The notes beneath the pieces are model-generated. The model was not told the DNA's origin and searched no databases. It saw only the letters and a program-made list of their open reading frames with translations. From positions 252,501-316,500 of the forward strand of contig CAJNDS010002145.1 of NCBI GenBank assembly GCA_905221605.1: a stretch of 64,000 nt of DNA, in the 5' to 3' direction. The DNA comes from Symbiodinium natans. Its lineage: Eukaryota; Sar; Dinophyceae; Suessiales; Symbiodiniaceae. Position numbers and translations under genes: made by a program. This document shows positions 11,147-24,000 of this stretch, one piece after another. The stretch's first letter is position 1, and the number at the start of each line of letters is the position of its first letter.

Positions 11147-11612
11147 CTCTGTACTGGCTCCTTGCAAACAACGCCGGTCTTCGGCATCGCTGCGTTGTGG
11201 AAAGTGAGCAGTCGGCTCATGACAGCTTGCGCGTTGTGTACCAGTACAACAAGAAGACACTGATATGACCATGCACACTAATCATGAATTGCATGATTCC
11301 GTCCAGCTGCCTTCAGCCTGCAACGTCTGACTCGCTGTCGGCGACCTGCGGTGAGCCGAAATCTCATAACGTATCTCGCAATGTCACGGCAGATCACGAT
11401 GTGAAGACGTTGTCTTTGCAAATGGAAAGTGCTACCCCGATATATCTCTCAAGAAGTAGCTGAGTAACATGCTTCGGCCAGCATCGACATGTCCATGCAA
11501 AAACACATTCGGAACTTGAACAATCGCGTTACGTACACTACACACTCTAGAGTGGCTGGGGAATATGTCACATACACCACGCACATCGGTCTGTGGGAGG
11601 GGTTTTGATGCT

Positions 11613-14600
11613 TCATGCTGCTAAGCAGCAGCTGGCTCCAGTGCTGTTTCGACACCAATGAGCCTTCCAAATTCTACCTGACAGGGCCATCAGAGCCGTG
11701 CAGGCTATTTTACACGAAGCCGGACACCAGAAAGGTATAGAAAGGTGCAGTGAGATTGTCCTGCACTTGTACTGTTTGGTAACCAATGCCAGGCAACTTC
11801 CAGACCGACAATTTGCTCGCCGGCATGGACATCCACTCGAACCTTTGCGAGATAGCCAACTAATCATCATCCACTCAGTCAGCCAGCACAGATTTCTTGC
11901 ATTTTATTGCATTTCCTTGCGTTCCTCGCTCCAGAGGTTCCAGCTCTGCTTGGCAAGGGGTCTTTCCTTCGATGGCAAAGGCCCATGATGTGGAGCGTTC
12001 GGCCACTGGCCTTGGTCGAGGAGCACATGGAAGAGCAAGGATGAGCAACGTGCTCCGGTGCTCTGAAAGTACCAGGTCGGGCACCGTAATGAATAGCAGT
12101 TGGGCACCCAGACTGCCACTGTTTCCAACTGCCGCCTGGCCAGATGTGGGCTAACGCACGGATCCGACTTGATCATATGATTATTCCAGATCTGGGCATT
12201 CTCCAACAGCTTCCCGCAACTATGAGGCAAATAAACACAACGCTTCGATTCTGTGCGACCTGTGACGGCTGTAGATGGAGAAATTGAGAGTAGTGAGCTT
12301 CGGACATCCTGAACTTACTGTACTGACCTGCTATTTCGCCACCGTTCCACATCTATAGCTGTTGGCCGACCCTGTCATGGATTGTTACTGTACGATTTGT
12401 GTATGTTTAGCTTGCTATGGTTGGTTGTTTCGTGTCAGACCCGGTTCCGGAGCGGTGGGGTCTGCTGCACAGCATTCGCACAGCTATGCCATACCGATTG
12501 GGATCAGTGGTCGCACTGTGGTCACTGACCCCTCGACAATGGCGGCATCAGATCTTTCCATTGTGCAAGTTATGCTGGAGCTGTACCGTTGCAGGAAACT
12601 TCTAAATCTCAAAGGCTCTTTGGGAAGGTTTTGGGATCTTGCAAGACTGGATCGAACCAAGAACAAACATGTGATGCCATGTGCGCAGAACTCCAAACCG
12701 GCCTGCTCGACGGCAACAATGTAATCAGATTTCTCTAGATCAAAGATAACATCGTGATTCCCGCTGCGAGCAGCACTGGCACCTGCACGTTGCGGCACGT
12801 CCATTAATACGACCTTCCGCAAAGGCAAACTTCAAGGACAAGTGAGACCTTTCTCGTTCTGCAGCAAGTCCCACGCTGTGACATGGCTCGCAAACGTCGG
12901 GCCGGAAATGCATCGAAGCTTCATGTCTTCCATATACCTGCAGAAGATCTCATGATATCACTTGAAACTAAGTACAGTCACACTAGTACTAGTCGAATGA
13001 AAGCAAGCAGTGCAGCGTGACGAAGTGTGTGGCGAAATATCGCCTAATTGGGATGCCAGTGAAGACCAAGAGCTGCCAAGCATTTGTGACAGCGCCTGCA
13101 GAGTCAGCTGAGCAACTAAATTTGTGAAACGTATTCAAACGACGTGCATCTTAAGAGATCTTGAGAGGCTGGCACCTGCCATGCTGGAGCTTCAGCAATC
13201 GATTCCGGTGCCTTGCACAAAGCTCACTACGCATTTCTGCACTTCTGAAGCACCTGCAAAAGCGACCCAACTTCCTCCGGTATTCAAAGTATTGCAAGCG
13301 CTGCTTAGTTTGCAGTGGCACCTTGTAGAGACTTTTCCGGTAGCCAAAGTTCAACACTCGAATGCGTTCGATCTCTCCACCGACTGGGACTGCACGCACG
13401 GCCCATGGATCCTCGGCAACCCATGCATAGCAGCATATTGCAGGTGTCGCTTCTGTTGAATGGGAGGTTTCACACACTTGCCGCACGCTGCTCATGCTTC
13501 AGTCTGGACAGCTGCGCTAACGGGCCTGGAAGATTTGCTCATACCCAAGACATTCATACAGACGTTGAGCTGGGACGTTGTCAGAACAGACCATCAGCAA
13601 GACCTGCCGGTCACACTGCACAACATTGCCTCTTGTTTGTGCTTCAGAAAATACACCGCGAAATCACAGCGCGACCGCATCATCATGCTAGCAAATGGTT
13701 CCAACCTGCTTATTACAACAACTCTTCGTGTTTTCGGGCTGTCTATGGGCTTGCACTGCAATGCTTTAGGGTTCAGGGCAGGGCCACAGGGTTGGGTATG
13801 CGGCTTCAGGCCTAGGATGGTTGAAAGCGGCTTGGGGTGCCTCCTGAACTTTGAGAAAGTCGCGCGACCACTGTTCGGCCTCACGGAACCGGCAACGGAC
13901 CAATCTCAAGAAAGAGAGCATCAAAGTCATAGGAGAGCTCTTAAGTGAAACCGTTCACATCCACGAGAACAGGACTCCCTCCTTCAGGACCAGCTGCCGT
14001 CCAAGTCCTTGTCCCCTTGTGCTTTCGAGGACCTGAGAAGAGAAGCTCCGAACCTGACGCATGTGACGGCGAGCCACAAAAGACCATAAACCAAGCAGCA
14101 GATAGGTTTGCCATGTACGCCACTCGCTGCCTCAACATGAACTTTATCAAGCTTCATCGCGAAAGTTCAGTCAAGACTTCAGGGTGACGCGTTCGCTTCG
14201 CACGAACAGACTCTCAATCGAGGCTGCCGAGGCTGCCTTGGAAGTCTGCGAACAGACGCCTTGATGCTCGACACACGCGCAGGAGAGGACACAGGCAGCT
14301 CCTGCTGCAAACTGCTGTAAACTGGTGTGTGCACTTGCATGTCCAACCAACAAGTGCTGTCGTCCTCAAATGGCATGACTTCAAGGCCGACGCAGCCGCA
14401 AACGCGTCCTTTGTTTTTCAAGTTTGTGAGCAACTCTGAAGTCCCAGTGGATACCCGGCACACCTGAAATTGCTGACTGGCGCCTGCTCTTCGAGCGATC
14501 AGCAGACAAGCACACCCACCAGGTGACGTGTAGCGCATTGCCAAATCATCATACACCTGCCGTGCAACATCATGGAAAACATGATAAAGTGTGAAGTCCC

Positions 14601-17600
14601 ATCATTTGTGTTGAGGATTCCCATGTGACGAGAATCCCAGGTATGTTGCACCAGCATGCACCTACGCAGAGACAACATTGTGATAACGCCTCACTGGCTG
14701 AAGTCGACTTCGAAAGGCCTGCTCCACGATCCTTTGCAAGCATTGCCCTTGGGGAGGTGGTCGCTTCTGCGGTGTATCAAATGTCGCGACGAAGAAGCCG
14801 TGCGCAACGACTGCAGCCACATCCTATACAAGATGTCGCTACTGGCTGTGTCAATGCTGTGCAACACTCTGTGCAACAACTCTGTCCTCCAGCTCCTTCT
14901 TGCAGGGACCGCTTTCTCCGAGAGGTGCGATTCGAAACTGCAAGACAACTCACCATGCCGCACAGAGACCAGCATCTCCAGCTGGTGTATTGCACGTTGC
15001 GCGTTCTTCCTGCTTGTGTGCATCTGTGTTCTTGCTCGCGCTCGTGTTGCTTATATATCGCTTGGCAGAAGAAATTAAATGGGATAAGCTTCCATGATAC
15101 AAAGCGAGCAGGGTTCTCAGCGTCCGACACTGGATAAGCTTCTTCGAGTCAGCTTGCAGCGTAGCCTGGCCAGCAAAGCTGAGTAAATGAAAGCGGGCTG
15201 TGCGGTATTATGAAGTTGAACAGTGAAATTCGCCCTTCTGCGGAACTCTTCCGCAATCCTTCCGCGAGTACTGGTTCTTGCGTCTTCCGGGCGGGTTGCT
15301 TCCGTGGATGCTTCAGCGAGCTCATTTCGTGAGGTTCCGGGAGTTCGCACCCGAATCCGCGAGGCGGAGTGCGAGCAGGTCTGTTAAAGTTAAAGTGCGA
15401 ACCGGAACACGTCGGAGGTCCAAAGTGGGATCGACGAAAGATTGCTCGGGGCAAGGTGGACGGCTGAGGGCTGAAGCCTGACAGTTAGTGGCTTCATGAG
15501 GTGGAAAAACATGAAGACATGTGATGACCTTGGCCTGAGTCTAAAGCGTCTTGTGCTGGTTCCTAGTAGTGCGGAATGTGAATGCGAGTAGATCTGAGGT
15601 GCGCACTGGTTCATTGTTTTGCTATGAACATCAATGAACACTAAAGGCGGCCAAAATGGAAGGTTTTTGCTCAGCGTGTTGCTGTGCTGCTACGTCTCTC
15701 TTCCAGACGCGTGGCCATGTCCAGCTGTGACTACAGGTCATTAGTCATTGCAGGTCGGCACCCGTACAGCCGTCCATCCTAGGCTTGCTGAGTTCCAGTG
15801 GTTCCAGGGTCCGCCAGGCAAGAAGCTTTGCGGTACTGTATCTCGACATCGAGGCTACAGTCGTCCTCTCGCCAAAGCAGGCGCCCCTCCAATGACACTC
15901 ACCTTTCCACATCATGCTATTGCTTGGGTCTCGTGTCCATTCTGTACTCGAAAAACTCGAAATCACCCGCATATGTCCGGTGCACTGTTCGAGGCTTTCA
16001 AAGATCCGTGTCACGAAAAAATGGTAGGGATACACGTTCATGATTCTGGGCTCATCCGTACGACGGCGATTTGGCTTTCATAGTCTTGAAAACGTCTCGG
16101 AATCGGTTTCTTATGTCCCGTGACTGGACTCGTCACGTGCAGAACTGTCCTCGCTTTCGGGCTTGGGCTGGACATGGTCTTGGAAAGGTTTCTTGGGGCA
16201 TCTTGGAACTTAAGGGCCTTGGAATGTGCGCGGAGTGGTCTTTGCTTATCTTATCTTATCTTTGCAAGCTCTTAGCGACTCCAGGTGCCATTGCTCTGTT
16301 TGGGCATCCGCCCCGTCCAAATCCTCCCCCCAAGCCCAAAGCCACCCTTTTTTTGCTTGGAATGGGTACCGATTGGGATCTGAAAGCTGATGCTTTGCCG
16401 GCACTTGGGGGGGCAGTTGGGGCACCAAACACCCCCCCCCCCCCCCCCGTCCTGCCACTCCCCCCCACGTAGCTGAGATCCGGATCTGGCAGCCCTTATC
16501 TGGCCTTTCTTGCGCTGGAATGGGTACTTTTTATGGGCGCTTAACGTCGGGGCGCCTTTGTGGCGTGGCTGGGCCCCCCCTACGTTGGGCCGGGCCGAGG
16601 CGCGTGGCGTAGCGTTTGCGCTCTCTTTCTTGGGCATGGGTACCAGTACATTTGTTCTTGCCCTGAAGGTGCACCAGAAAACGCATCAGAACATACGAGT
16701 GCCGCAGCCTGTACCAACATGGTGTAGAACCGAGCAGCGAACGCTCCCGAATCCAGGTGCCAATCTTAAGTGCAAGCCCAACCCTGCAAGTCTGAAGAGC
16801 CCAAACGGATCCAAACGGCCTAAGCCTAAACGCCTAAAGCTGACATCCGTTGACACAGTTTTGCGAGTGGACATTGTCCAGAATGACCCTCGCCCACGTT
16901 TTCTTGCGTTCTGGCCTGCTCCTGCCCAACTTCGCCACGACATTGAGGCTCACTGCCTCGGGGCGGTTCGCTGTGCGCTGTCCCTCCTCTGATCTGGTCG
17001 TGTTCTGGGCGCTGCACATGCCAAAAGATCACGTCCCTTTCTTGCCTTGGCCTCCTGGAGACCGCAATGCCTGATTTGTTAATGGACTTGCAGATCACAG
17101 TGCTCCACACTTCGTGCTTCCAAACAAAAGCACAGCTTGTTCTGCACACGCTGGCGACTGCTTGGCAAAGATTCGCCGATCATGACAACTTCTGGTGTGG
17201 GTGGTTGCATGTCGCTTTGCCGCCCGGCTTCGCTGAAAAAATGTACACTGCATGCTCCAGCTTGTTCTCTGGTTGTCAGGTCGTTGTCGTCAAATCATTC
17301 CTGAATCTTGTTGATTTCCCGAGGCCGCGTTCTCAACGGGCCCGTACGCATAAACGAACTTGCAGCCTCGTTGGTTTAAATCTTCCCCCAGACAGTTTTC
17401 TGCGCAATCCGAATCCCAAGGTATAAAGAGTCACAGAATGTCAGAAAGCTGGTGTGGCTTTGCTTCGACTGTCATTCTCACTGCCCTGCGCAGCGTCTCC
17501 TTTCACTCACGTCCCTGTCGAACTTCTGCAATTTCGAGCCTTGTGATGGACAGTGGACATGTTCTGTTGGCTGCGCTGACATACAGAGCCATACGCTGGC

Positions 17601-20600
17601 CAGTACAGGGCCTCAAGCATGGCATGCTTACCTGTTCAGGCAGCCAACGCTGCCAACACACACGGTCCTCTCCAACCCTTCGTAGGCTTCCTCTGTTCCA
17701 TGACCCTTTTCATACCCCACCGGGGTAAGCAGGGCAGGGAGGGAGGGGAAAAGAACTCCACCCCGCTGACGCGGGCCCCGGATGCATTTCCTCGGGCCTA
17801 AACATTCAACGGGGTGGAGAATGGAGACACATTACGGTTATAACCTGTGCACCCTGAGCCTGCCAGACGCGACACAGCGCAAGCTTCAAGGGCTTCGGAT
17901 GCAGGATCGGGGCCGCAAGTCCACAACTGGCAGCTTGCCAGGCTTGCCATAGTTGCTGCGCGTTCTTGTTCGAGAGGTTTTTGATTTGCGGCAAGGACGA
18001 AGGAGATGTGGCCAGGCTCACCGGGATGGAATACCGATGACTTCACCAGGTTCCCTTCCTTCCTCCATGTCCAGGCCCGAAGATAACAAGAATAAAGAAA
18101 AGACTACGCACACACCGTCCGCATTCATTTACCTGTTGCCGAGTGGCACACATGTTCCGAAGACAGTGGTCCTTGCAACATGTTTGAACTGTTTCGAGCT
18201 AGTGCATCGCTTCTTCCATCTTGGGCCCCACTCCTCTTCTCAGCTCAAATGGCGCAACAGCAGTGTTCAGCCACACACGGCTTAGCATGGCGGCGATGGC
18301 ATCGTCGTGCCATACTGAAGAACATGAAGAGCATCGATGGTTAGCTCAAATCTTGTCGACTCCTCATGACTCCGCTTTGAGCTCGCGCGGTAATGAAGTC
18401 AGTCAACCTAGCGCTCATGCTCAGCTGCATGGCCCAGAGTTGCAATGATCTTGAGCCGCAATGCAAAGTGAATGCGGCAGCTACCTTGCTATTTACCTTG
18501 CGCTTGCTCGATGAAACACAAGGAACGGGTGCCTGATGAGTCTCACCAGATCTAGAAAAACATTAAGCAAAATCGGCACCTGGCTGCTTGATCTCCTTGT
18601 GATGGACATCTCCGACCAAAGGTCGAGCATGAAACACCTGAAACGGCATCAGCTCGTCACAGCAAGAGTTGCAGATGTGGCGCTTTGGCACGCGCTGCAG
18701 GTGCAGCAAACCTGACACCGCACCTTTTTTGACTGCAGGCTGAGCATCTGAACAGTCTGATCAGTCTGAGCGTTGTGCACGAACCTGCCATTAGACTGCG
18801 CAGAAGATCGGGTTCACGAGGTTGACGCTTCATGACGCTTCACATCGCTTCACTGACATGCTCTCCGGGAAGCCACACATCTCACCCCCTGCGAGGGAGA
18901 CAGCTTGGTCGAGATTTTCTTCTCGTTTACGTTCCACTCCAGGAGTTTCAGAACTTTCAGAGCACATCCTCAAAAGCGTCCAACGTAACTTCGGGTGAGC
19001 GTGCGGCCTTCCCGGCGGCAGTGACAAGAACGTAAACAAAAGACATTGAACATCATTCTCATGCTGAACAGTGTCCCTATGAAGAGTAACACAAAAGCTG
19101 TAGCCTTGCGAAGAGGTCACAAGCTGCGGACGTTGCCTGAAGCAGAAACTAGGGGAAAAAAACGGCACATGCACTTAGGTACAGGTACTTTCAGGGAGCT
19201 GTCACAAGCCCAAGGCCATCACACGGGTGTCATCAACTCCTCATTTAACAAGCAGGTAAAATTCTTGCGGTTTGCAGATGCAAACCCAACATTGTCTTTT
19301 CAGTCTGACAAGGGGACTATGCGTCCTCAATGTTCGCCGACCTCATCTTGCCGCGTGAGGTCGAACTCCTGAACTGGCATCTGCATTCTACCAGCCCCAC
19401 AACTAGTCAAGCTACGCTAGACCACGACACGTTCTGGCTCAGTCGCCTGGGGCCTAGGAAGGGCAAAAAACATATAAATATCACAAAGCGACAACAGGTG
19501 GCAATTTTGGGGGGTTCAGAGATTGCAAAGCGAAAGCAACAAGTAAAAGGTTGAACATTAACCGTGACGAATCTCAGCAAGGTCCGAGTAATCTTGGTTC
19601 GAAGAGTTCTTGATCCTAGATCCATTGGCCAACAGCAGCCGGATAAGCTCGTGCTCCAGCTTTTGCCCCTAAATACTTCTACGACTGTCCGATCGTCCAC
19701 GTCAACTGGCCTGTGCTGCAATTGCTGGTGCTGGAAAATATTGGCGGAACTGGAACACACGGCTTTCAGCTCTCGAAGGAAACATACAACTGACGCATGA
19801 AGGCCTCGGACCATTACCAGCATCATCGCATTCCAAGCCGTCACTTCAATTAAGGTGCCGTGGAGCTAATGTTGCTCCTGAACCTTCCCAAGTTATATGA
19901 CGATGCCAAGTATGCTTGTCGTGTGTTTGCCTTGCCTTTAGGGCTTACAGTGTCCAACTCTGGCAACCAAGGCACAAACCTCCTGGTTGAAGAAGTTGCG
20001 CGCCTGATTAAAGCTTGCAGGCAATGCCGTCTACAGCGGCATTGTCCCATGTCTAGCACGCATTAGCACGCAACGCAGAACCCGTTGCAACCCAGCATAA
20101 ACTCCGCGCAACTCAAGCGACGCTCACGCCTGCCGGCTGAATAAGGTTGCCTGTGCGTACCTTGACCAATCGATGAATCAACAGCACCGTCGCTGATGCG
20201 CTGCAGACCCTGGAGACGACTCCTCCCCCCCCCCCCCCTGTCACGCTCAGGCTCAAGGTCTTCTCGTGTAAGCGGTCGCTCAGACAGCACATGGCCACCC
20301 ATCTTGTTGAAACATGGTGAAGTCTGCGGGGCCGCCAGAGCTGGAGCATAGTATCCTCGTGTGCCAACTCGCATGGTTCGTGAGCATGCCTGCGTGCACG
20401 TGGGTCCCCAGTATCCCACACAGGTTCGTCAACCTTCGAGCACTAGATTCACTAGATGCGGCTCAAGTAGTAAATCGCACAGACTTTTTGAAGAACATGC
20501 ATGTTTGAGCGTGAGCGTTTGTTGGCGTACCACCTCTCGCCCTGGCCAACACGCAACAACCAATCCAAGTGCGTCGTTGTTGAAGTCTGCCGTCTCTCAC

Positions 20601-20883
20601 TTTCAGGGCTTGGGATGAAAAATTCGTTCTAGCATTCTCCATGCGTGGCATTAGACCTGGAAAACGTCTGTTGAATAAGACAAGTATCAACCACCAAACC
20701 AGGAAAGCATGCAGTAGCAAATGTAGCAACCGGTCTGGTCTGTTTGTCCACAATTTCGTGGGGCTTGAGAAAGCAAGCTCCGCCCTTCTCAGGAGACCCC
20801 ATCAATACTCTTGGCAACCTGCCGTCGAGACAAGACATCCCTTTCGCCGCCTTAAGTTTCGTGTGCAAGTCCATGGCTAACAT
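11613..20883 (-). CDS. Putative multi-exon gene locus B (one or more genes, unknown function)
   Basis: Minus-strand protein-like segments follow each other from right to left: 20657-20883, 19640-19860, 18840-19010, 17806-18021, around 15800-15900, 14691-15023, 14220-14590, 13600-13720, 13310-13480, 13150-13250, 12640-12828, 11880-12084 and possibly 11710-11870. Spacing of a few hundred bases with short exons matches intron-dense dinoflagellate genes. The right-hand segment has an ATG with an in-frame stop directly upstream and could be the true 5' end. No domain is recognised in any exon, and whether this is one gene or several is open. Confidence 0.4.
11880..12084 (-). CDS. Exon candidate in locus B, possibly near its 3' end
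   Basis: The minus strand contains SWAFAIEGKTPCQAELEPLE and ends at a stop after a basic tail. A further segment near 11710-11870 reads well on this strand, but the plus strand also does, so the 3' end is unresolved. Confidence 0.4.
12640..12828 (-). CDS. Exon candidate in locus B
   Basis: The minus strand reads LRKVVLMDVPQRAGASAARS, then FDLEKSDYIVAVEQAGLEFC, a mix of strand- and helix-like segments typical of a folded domain. No family could be named. Confidence 0.5.
13310..13480 (-). CDS. Exon candidate in locus B
   Basis: The minus strand reads AWVAEDPWAVRAVPVGGEIE followed by a basic, tyrosine-containing stretch. Composition is clearly protein-like. Boundaries are not resolved. Confidence 0.45.
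14220..14590 (-). CDS. Exon candidate in locus B, well supported by composition
   Basis: The minus strand reads FHDVARQVYDDLAMRYTSPG, then FQVCRVSTGTSELLTNLKNK, then LEVMPFEDDSTCWLDMQV. The frame extends left of the ATG at 14556 and stays open for more than 110 codons with balanced composition. I do not recognise the family. It is among the more convincing exons in the left half. Confidence 0.55.
14691..15023 (-). CDS. Exon candidate in locus B
   Basis: The minus strand reads NAQRAIHQLEMLVSVRHGEL, then a region with RTELLHRVLHSIDTASSDIL. Both are helix-like and protein-like. The opposite strand is open for 170 codons as well, so strand rests partly on agreement with neighbours. Confidence 0.4.
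   Translation of the reverse strand: MHTSRKNAQRAIHQLEMLVSVRHGELSCSFESHLSEKAVPARRSWRTELLHRVLHSIDTASSDILYRMWLQSLRTASSSRHLIHRRSDHLPKGNACKGSWSRPFEVDFSQ
16080..17060. other. GC-rich stretch with a C run, no firm gene
   Basis: A C run interrupted by few bases lies at about 16430-16449, with proline- and glycine-coding frames around it. Plus-strand frames are open but compositional. Nothing firm is called. Confidence 0.3.
17067..17426 (+). CDS. Plus-strand open frame, possible exon on the opposite strand
   Basis: A 119-codon frame from ATG includes ATAWQRFADHDNFWCGWLHV and reads well along its whole length, better than the minus strand over the same DNA. If real it would interrupt the one-directional minus-strand run. 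No known domain. Confidence 0.25.
   Translation: MPDLLMDLQITVLHTSCFQTKAQLVLHTLATAWQRFADHDNFWCGWLHVALPPGFAEKMYTACSSLFSGCQVVVVKSFLNLVDFPRPRSQRARTHKRTCSLVGLNLPPDSFLRNPNPKV
17806..18021 (-). CDS. Exon candidate in locus B
   Basis: The minus strand reads LPQIKNLSNKNAQQLWQAWQ and goes on in a helix-like pattern. A second minus-strand frame over the same DNA also looks protein-like, so the phase is uncertain. Confidence 0.3.
   Translation of the reverse strand: MSLATSPSSLPQIKNLSNKNAQQLWQAWQAASCGLAAPILHPKPLKLALCRVWQAQGAQVITVMCLHSPPR
18840..19010 (-). CDS. Exon candidate in locus B
   Basis: The frame contains ESSETPGVERKREENLDQA followed by a glycine-rich stretch. The acidic and charged composition is protein-like. 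The opposite strand is also open but reads less well. Confidence 0.35.
19640..19860 (-). CDS. Exon candidate in locus B
   Basis: The minus-strand frame reads MTAWNAMMLVMVRGLHASVV and continues through FLRELKAVCSSSANIFQ. It has a hydrophobic start followed by a helical, polar region. No family recognised, boundaries approximate. Confidence 0.45.
20657..20883 (-). CDS. Probable first exon of locus B
   Basis: The frame starts at an ATG (20883) with TGA immediately upstream, or at a second ATG (20874) in the context CCATGG just after TTAG, which could serve as a spliced-leader acceptor. The protein begins MLAMDLHTKLKAAKGMSC and includes GSPEKGGACFLKPHEIVDK. A GT donor follows TTTTCCAG at 20656/20657. 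Composition is convincing on this strand. No known family. Confidence 0.5.
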
Positions 20884-21061
20884 TCAAACACGAAGCAGGC
20901 AAATATGTTTTTGACTGCTTCAGTGCCACAAATGTCCGAAGGTTCCTCTATTCTGGAGCCAGTCCTTCTATATATCCCTGTCCGATTTGAAGTTTGGATC
21001 AGGAACTTCTTCCTGTTTTTGCAAGTTGTGAGAACGAAGCAGCAGGGTTGTGTTTTGAGTT

Positions 21062-24000
21062 TCACCCTTCTGGGTGCTCGGATTTACCGCTCGTGCCTAC
21101 AGAACACCCTGAATGTGTGACAACTTCGAACAGGGGGCTATGCGATGTAGACGAAGGCCAAGTCGGACTAGGCGTTGCCGAGACATCCGCCTCAAACACA
21201 CCATGACGAATTGCGAATGCTGTGCAACAAATGCTGTCACCAAGTGCCACTGGATGAGACCACGCTGATGCACCAGGCACCACGTATCTTGTGGCTGAAA
21301 GAGGACAAGCTACCACGAGTAACAGCAAAAACACAACATGCAGAATTCCTCTCCAGAGCAAGCAATCTCAGCAGGTTTTGGAGTTGTCACTTTTAGTACC
21401 TGGCAGGCGGGTCCAGGAGTGCCCAGAGAACACGAGAACAGAATCAAAGATAGTGGCGACATGCGTCGGCATAATTCCGGGTTTTGCAAACAGTGTTGGG
21501 ATCCGACGCCAACTTTCAGCATTTCAGCATGTCTCAGAGTCTGAAGCTTAAACTGCAGAAGCTTGCCAAAGACATGTGCGCAACTTTCTTCAATGTCATG
21601 TAATATATGCAGCTGGCTCCACCGTGCTCGGCACCGTCGTGGCTGGTGGTACCTGGAGGACCGGCCTCAACAGGCACTGCCAGGACAAAACCTGCCGTTC
21701 AAAGCAATCCGGCATAAATGAGCTAGGACACTCTGGGCTCTCCACAGCTGCGTGACGAGCAAACTCGACAAGACTGGTACCTCTTCGAGCAAATCAGAAG
21801 GATGCCCAGGATTGTGCATGGTGCCTCACTTTAAGTCAAGCAGCAGCTGTAGACCAAAGGTCCTTCGGCGCCAGGGAAGACGTCCACGGTTCGGTTGGCC
21901 TTGATCCTCGCAAAGGCGATGCATGCAGTGCGAGGGCACAAGCATCACAAGCAGCCGTCTTCTTGCGGGCTTGGCTCCAGTCCATGATTGGACTCGGCGC
22001 GTGGTCAACCGAATTTTGGGATCTAGGAAGCTGCATGGATGGCTGCCACATCCTCTCCCGACACGCCTCTGAACAAATCGCGCACACCAGTCTTGTAAGC
22101 GGCAGTACCTTAATTCTAGGCTATAAACCTAAAGCGGGTGCCATTAGCACAATGCAGGGAGCAGTACTGCGCTATGCAAAGTGCCAAGTTCAAGCTTTGA
22201 GCAAAAGCGGCAGGCGGCGGCGACGTCGAGCAACTTGTGAAGCATGCCGAGTTTGCATAGATTTCGTGGTTTGCTGAACCATTCGACCATTGAGGTTCGG
22301 CCGAGTTTCTCGGGTGCATGTGCTTCCGCTCCATAAAGCCAGGAACTCCAAAATTTGTGAGTACCTGTTGTCTTGCCTTTGGTCATGTGACAAGTGCATT
22401 CTCGGACTGGGCTGTTGAGGGTAGTCAGGCTAAATACATCTCACAGAATTTGGAACCCAAAGAAGCTCTTATGCATCTCTTGCATTCTGAGATAAAGCCC
22501 CAACAAGGTGCAAGACACTGCTATGGAGACCGCAAAGTAATGGCGCAAAAGGATGTAAAGTGTTTAACGGCCGGGGGCCGTCACCATGCTATCAACACAG
22601 AACTGAACCCAGCTGTTTTGACGGATTCGTGGGATCGGCAGTGCAAGAACATGATTCCTTGCAAGTTACGCTGTCGTACCATTTTTTACCTCATGAGTGA
22701 AGGAGCTTATACTGTTACTCCCACCTTTCCGCGACTACGACAAGCACTTAGCACTTCAAATGCTGCATACAGATCCGGTGGAAGGATTGCTTTCGCAAAT
22801 TTCCAAACGGAACGGCCCTGTGTGTGACTCGGGCCTTTGCAAGTCGGTTTGCTCGTCCCGAATGCGCAGTTTCTGCATGTGACAGTTTGCGGAAGAAATC
22901 GCACATATTTCACGCTGCATTGTTAATCCCTTATACGACTGCCATGCAGTGCATTGCAACAAGTTGTAACCGCCTTCTGCGAGCCATCTCTGAAGCAGAA
23001 CCTCAGCTGCGTGCGTGCGTGCTTGCCTGCGTGGGTGCGTGCGTGCATGCGTGTGCGTGTGCGTGTGCGTGTGCGTGTGCGTGTGCGTGTGCGTGTGCGT
23101 GTGCGTGTGCGTGTGCGTGTGCGTGTGCGTGTGCGTGTGCGTGTGCGTGTGCGTGTGCGCGGGTGTGCGGGTGTGCGGGTGTGCGGGTGTGCGGGTGTGT
23201 GGGTGTGTGGGTGTGTGGGTGTGTGGGTGTGTAGGTGTGTGGGTGTGTGTGTGTGTGCGCGCGCGTGTGTGCGTGTGTCCAACCATGTCTCAAAATTCAA
23301 AAGCTCACACAAACAGATCTTGTCGAAAGAAACATCCCAACAGGTCCGCCTGGATGTGTGTGCGTGCGCGCAACTGGCCAAATCAACTTACACAGGGTAG
23401 TAGCTCGAACTCGGGCCGGTCGGGCCCATCTACACATGTCTTCCAAATTCTTCCAAGAAGCTGTACAGTCTCCACTTTGTACTGGCTGAGCACTGCCCGA
23501 ATCCTGGCAAGACAAACTGCAAAACTTGGGGAGATGGAGAATCAGTGGAGACACGTGGAGCATGCAGCCGACCAACTGACCAACCTCGTTAGCACCGGAC
23601 GTTGGGAAGATGCCACCTAGGCTGCCCCTATCGATTTCAAGGTGCGCTTGCTTCATCCTGCATATCCTGCTTCCACTTCGTAACAGAACTGAGAGGAAAG
23701 CAGTGACATTATCCTTGCAGGGGAGCTGCCCGCAAATTCCCGCCCGCAATACAGCTGTCCAACGTCGAGGCCTCCAGCGCCTCCGGCTCCCCCAAGGCGT
23801 GCTGAACCTGTTGCACGAGCTGCACTTTTTTCATATCCAGTCCTGCATGAAGTAAACGGATAGTAAACGGAGCCTCATCGCTCAGGCAGCGATCCACTTT
23901 GGCCGTGATCTCGGCGGCAGCCTCAGCACCATTCAGCACCGCAACGACACAGTAACCAGGCACCCTTGTGCCTGCAGATGCATCTGCCGACCGTACCTTG

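Noticed and set aside
21062-21361. A signal-peptide-like leucine/valine run at the start of a minus-strand frame (near 21300-21355).
   Set aside because: The hydrophobic run is a pyrimidine-rich tract ending in CTTTCAG, so it is better read as an intron end than as a signal peptide. The frame has no ATG there.
22923-23620. His/Thr-rich and Cys/Val-rich frames of 90-200 codons on both strands.
   Set aside because: All six frames are open because the GTGTGC repeat lacks stop codons. The parts outside the repeat are separate candidates at most.
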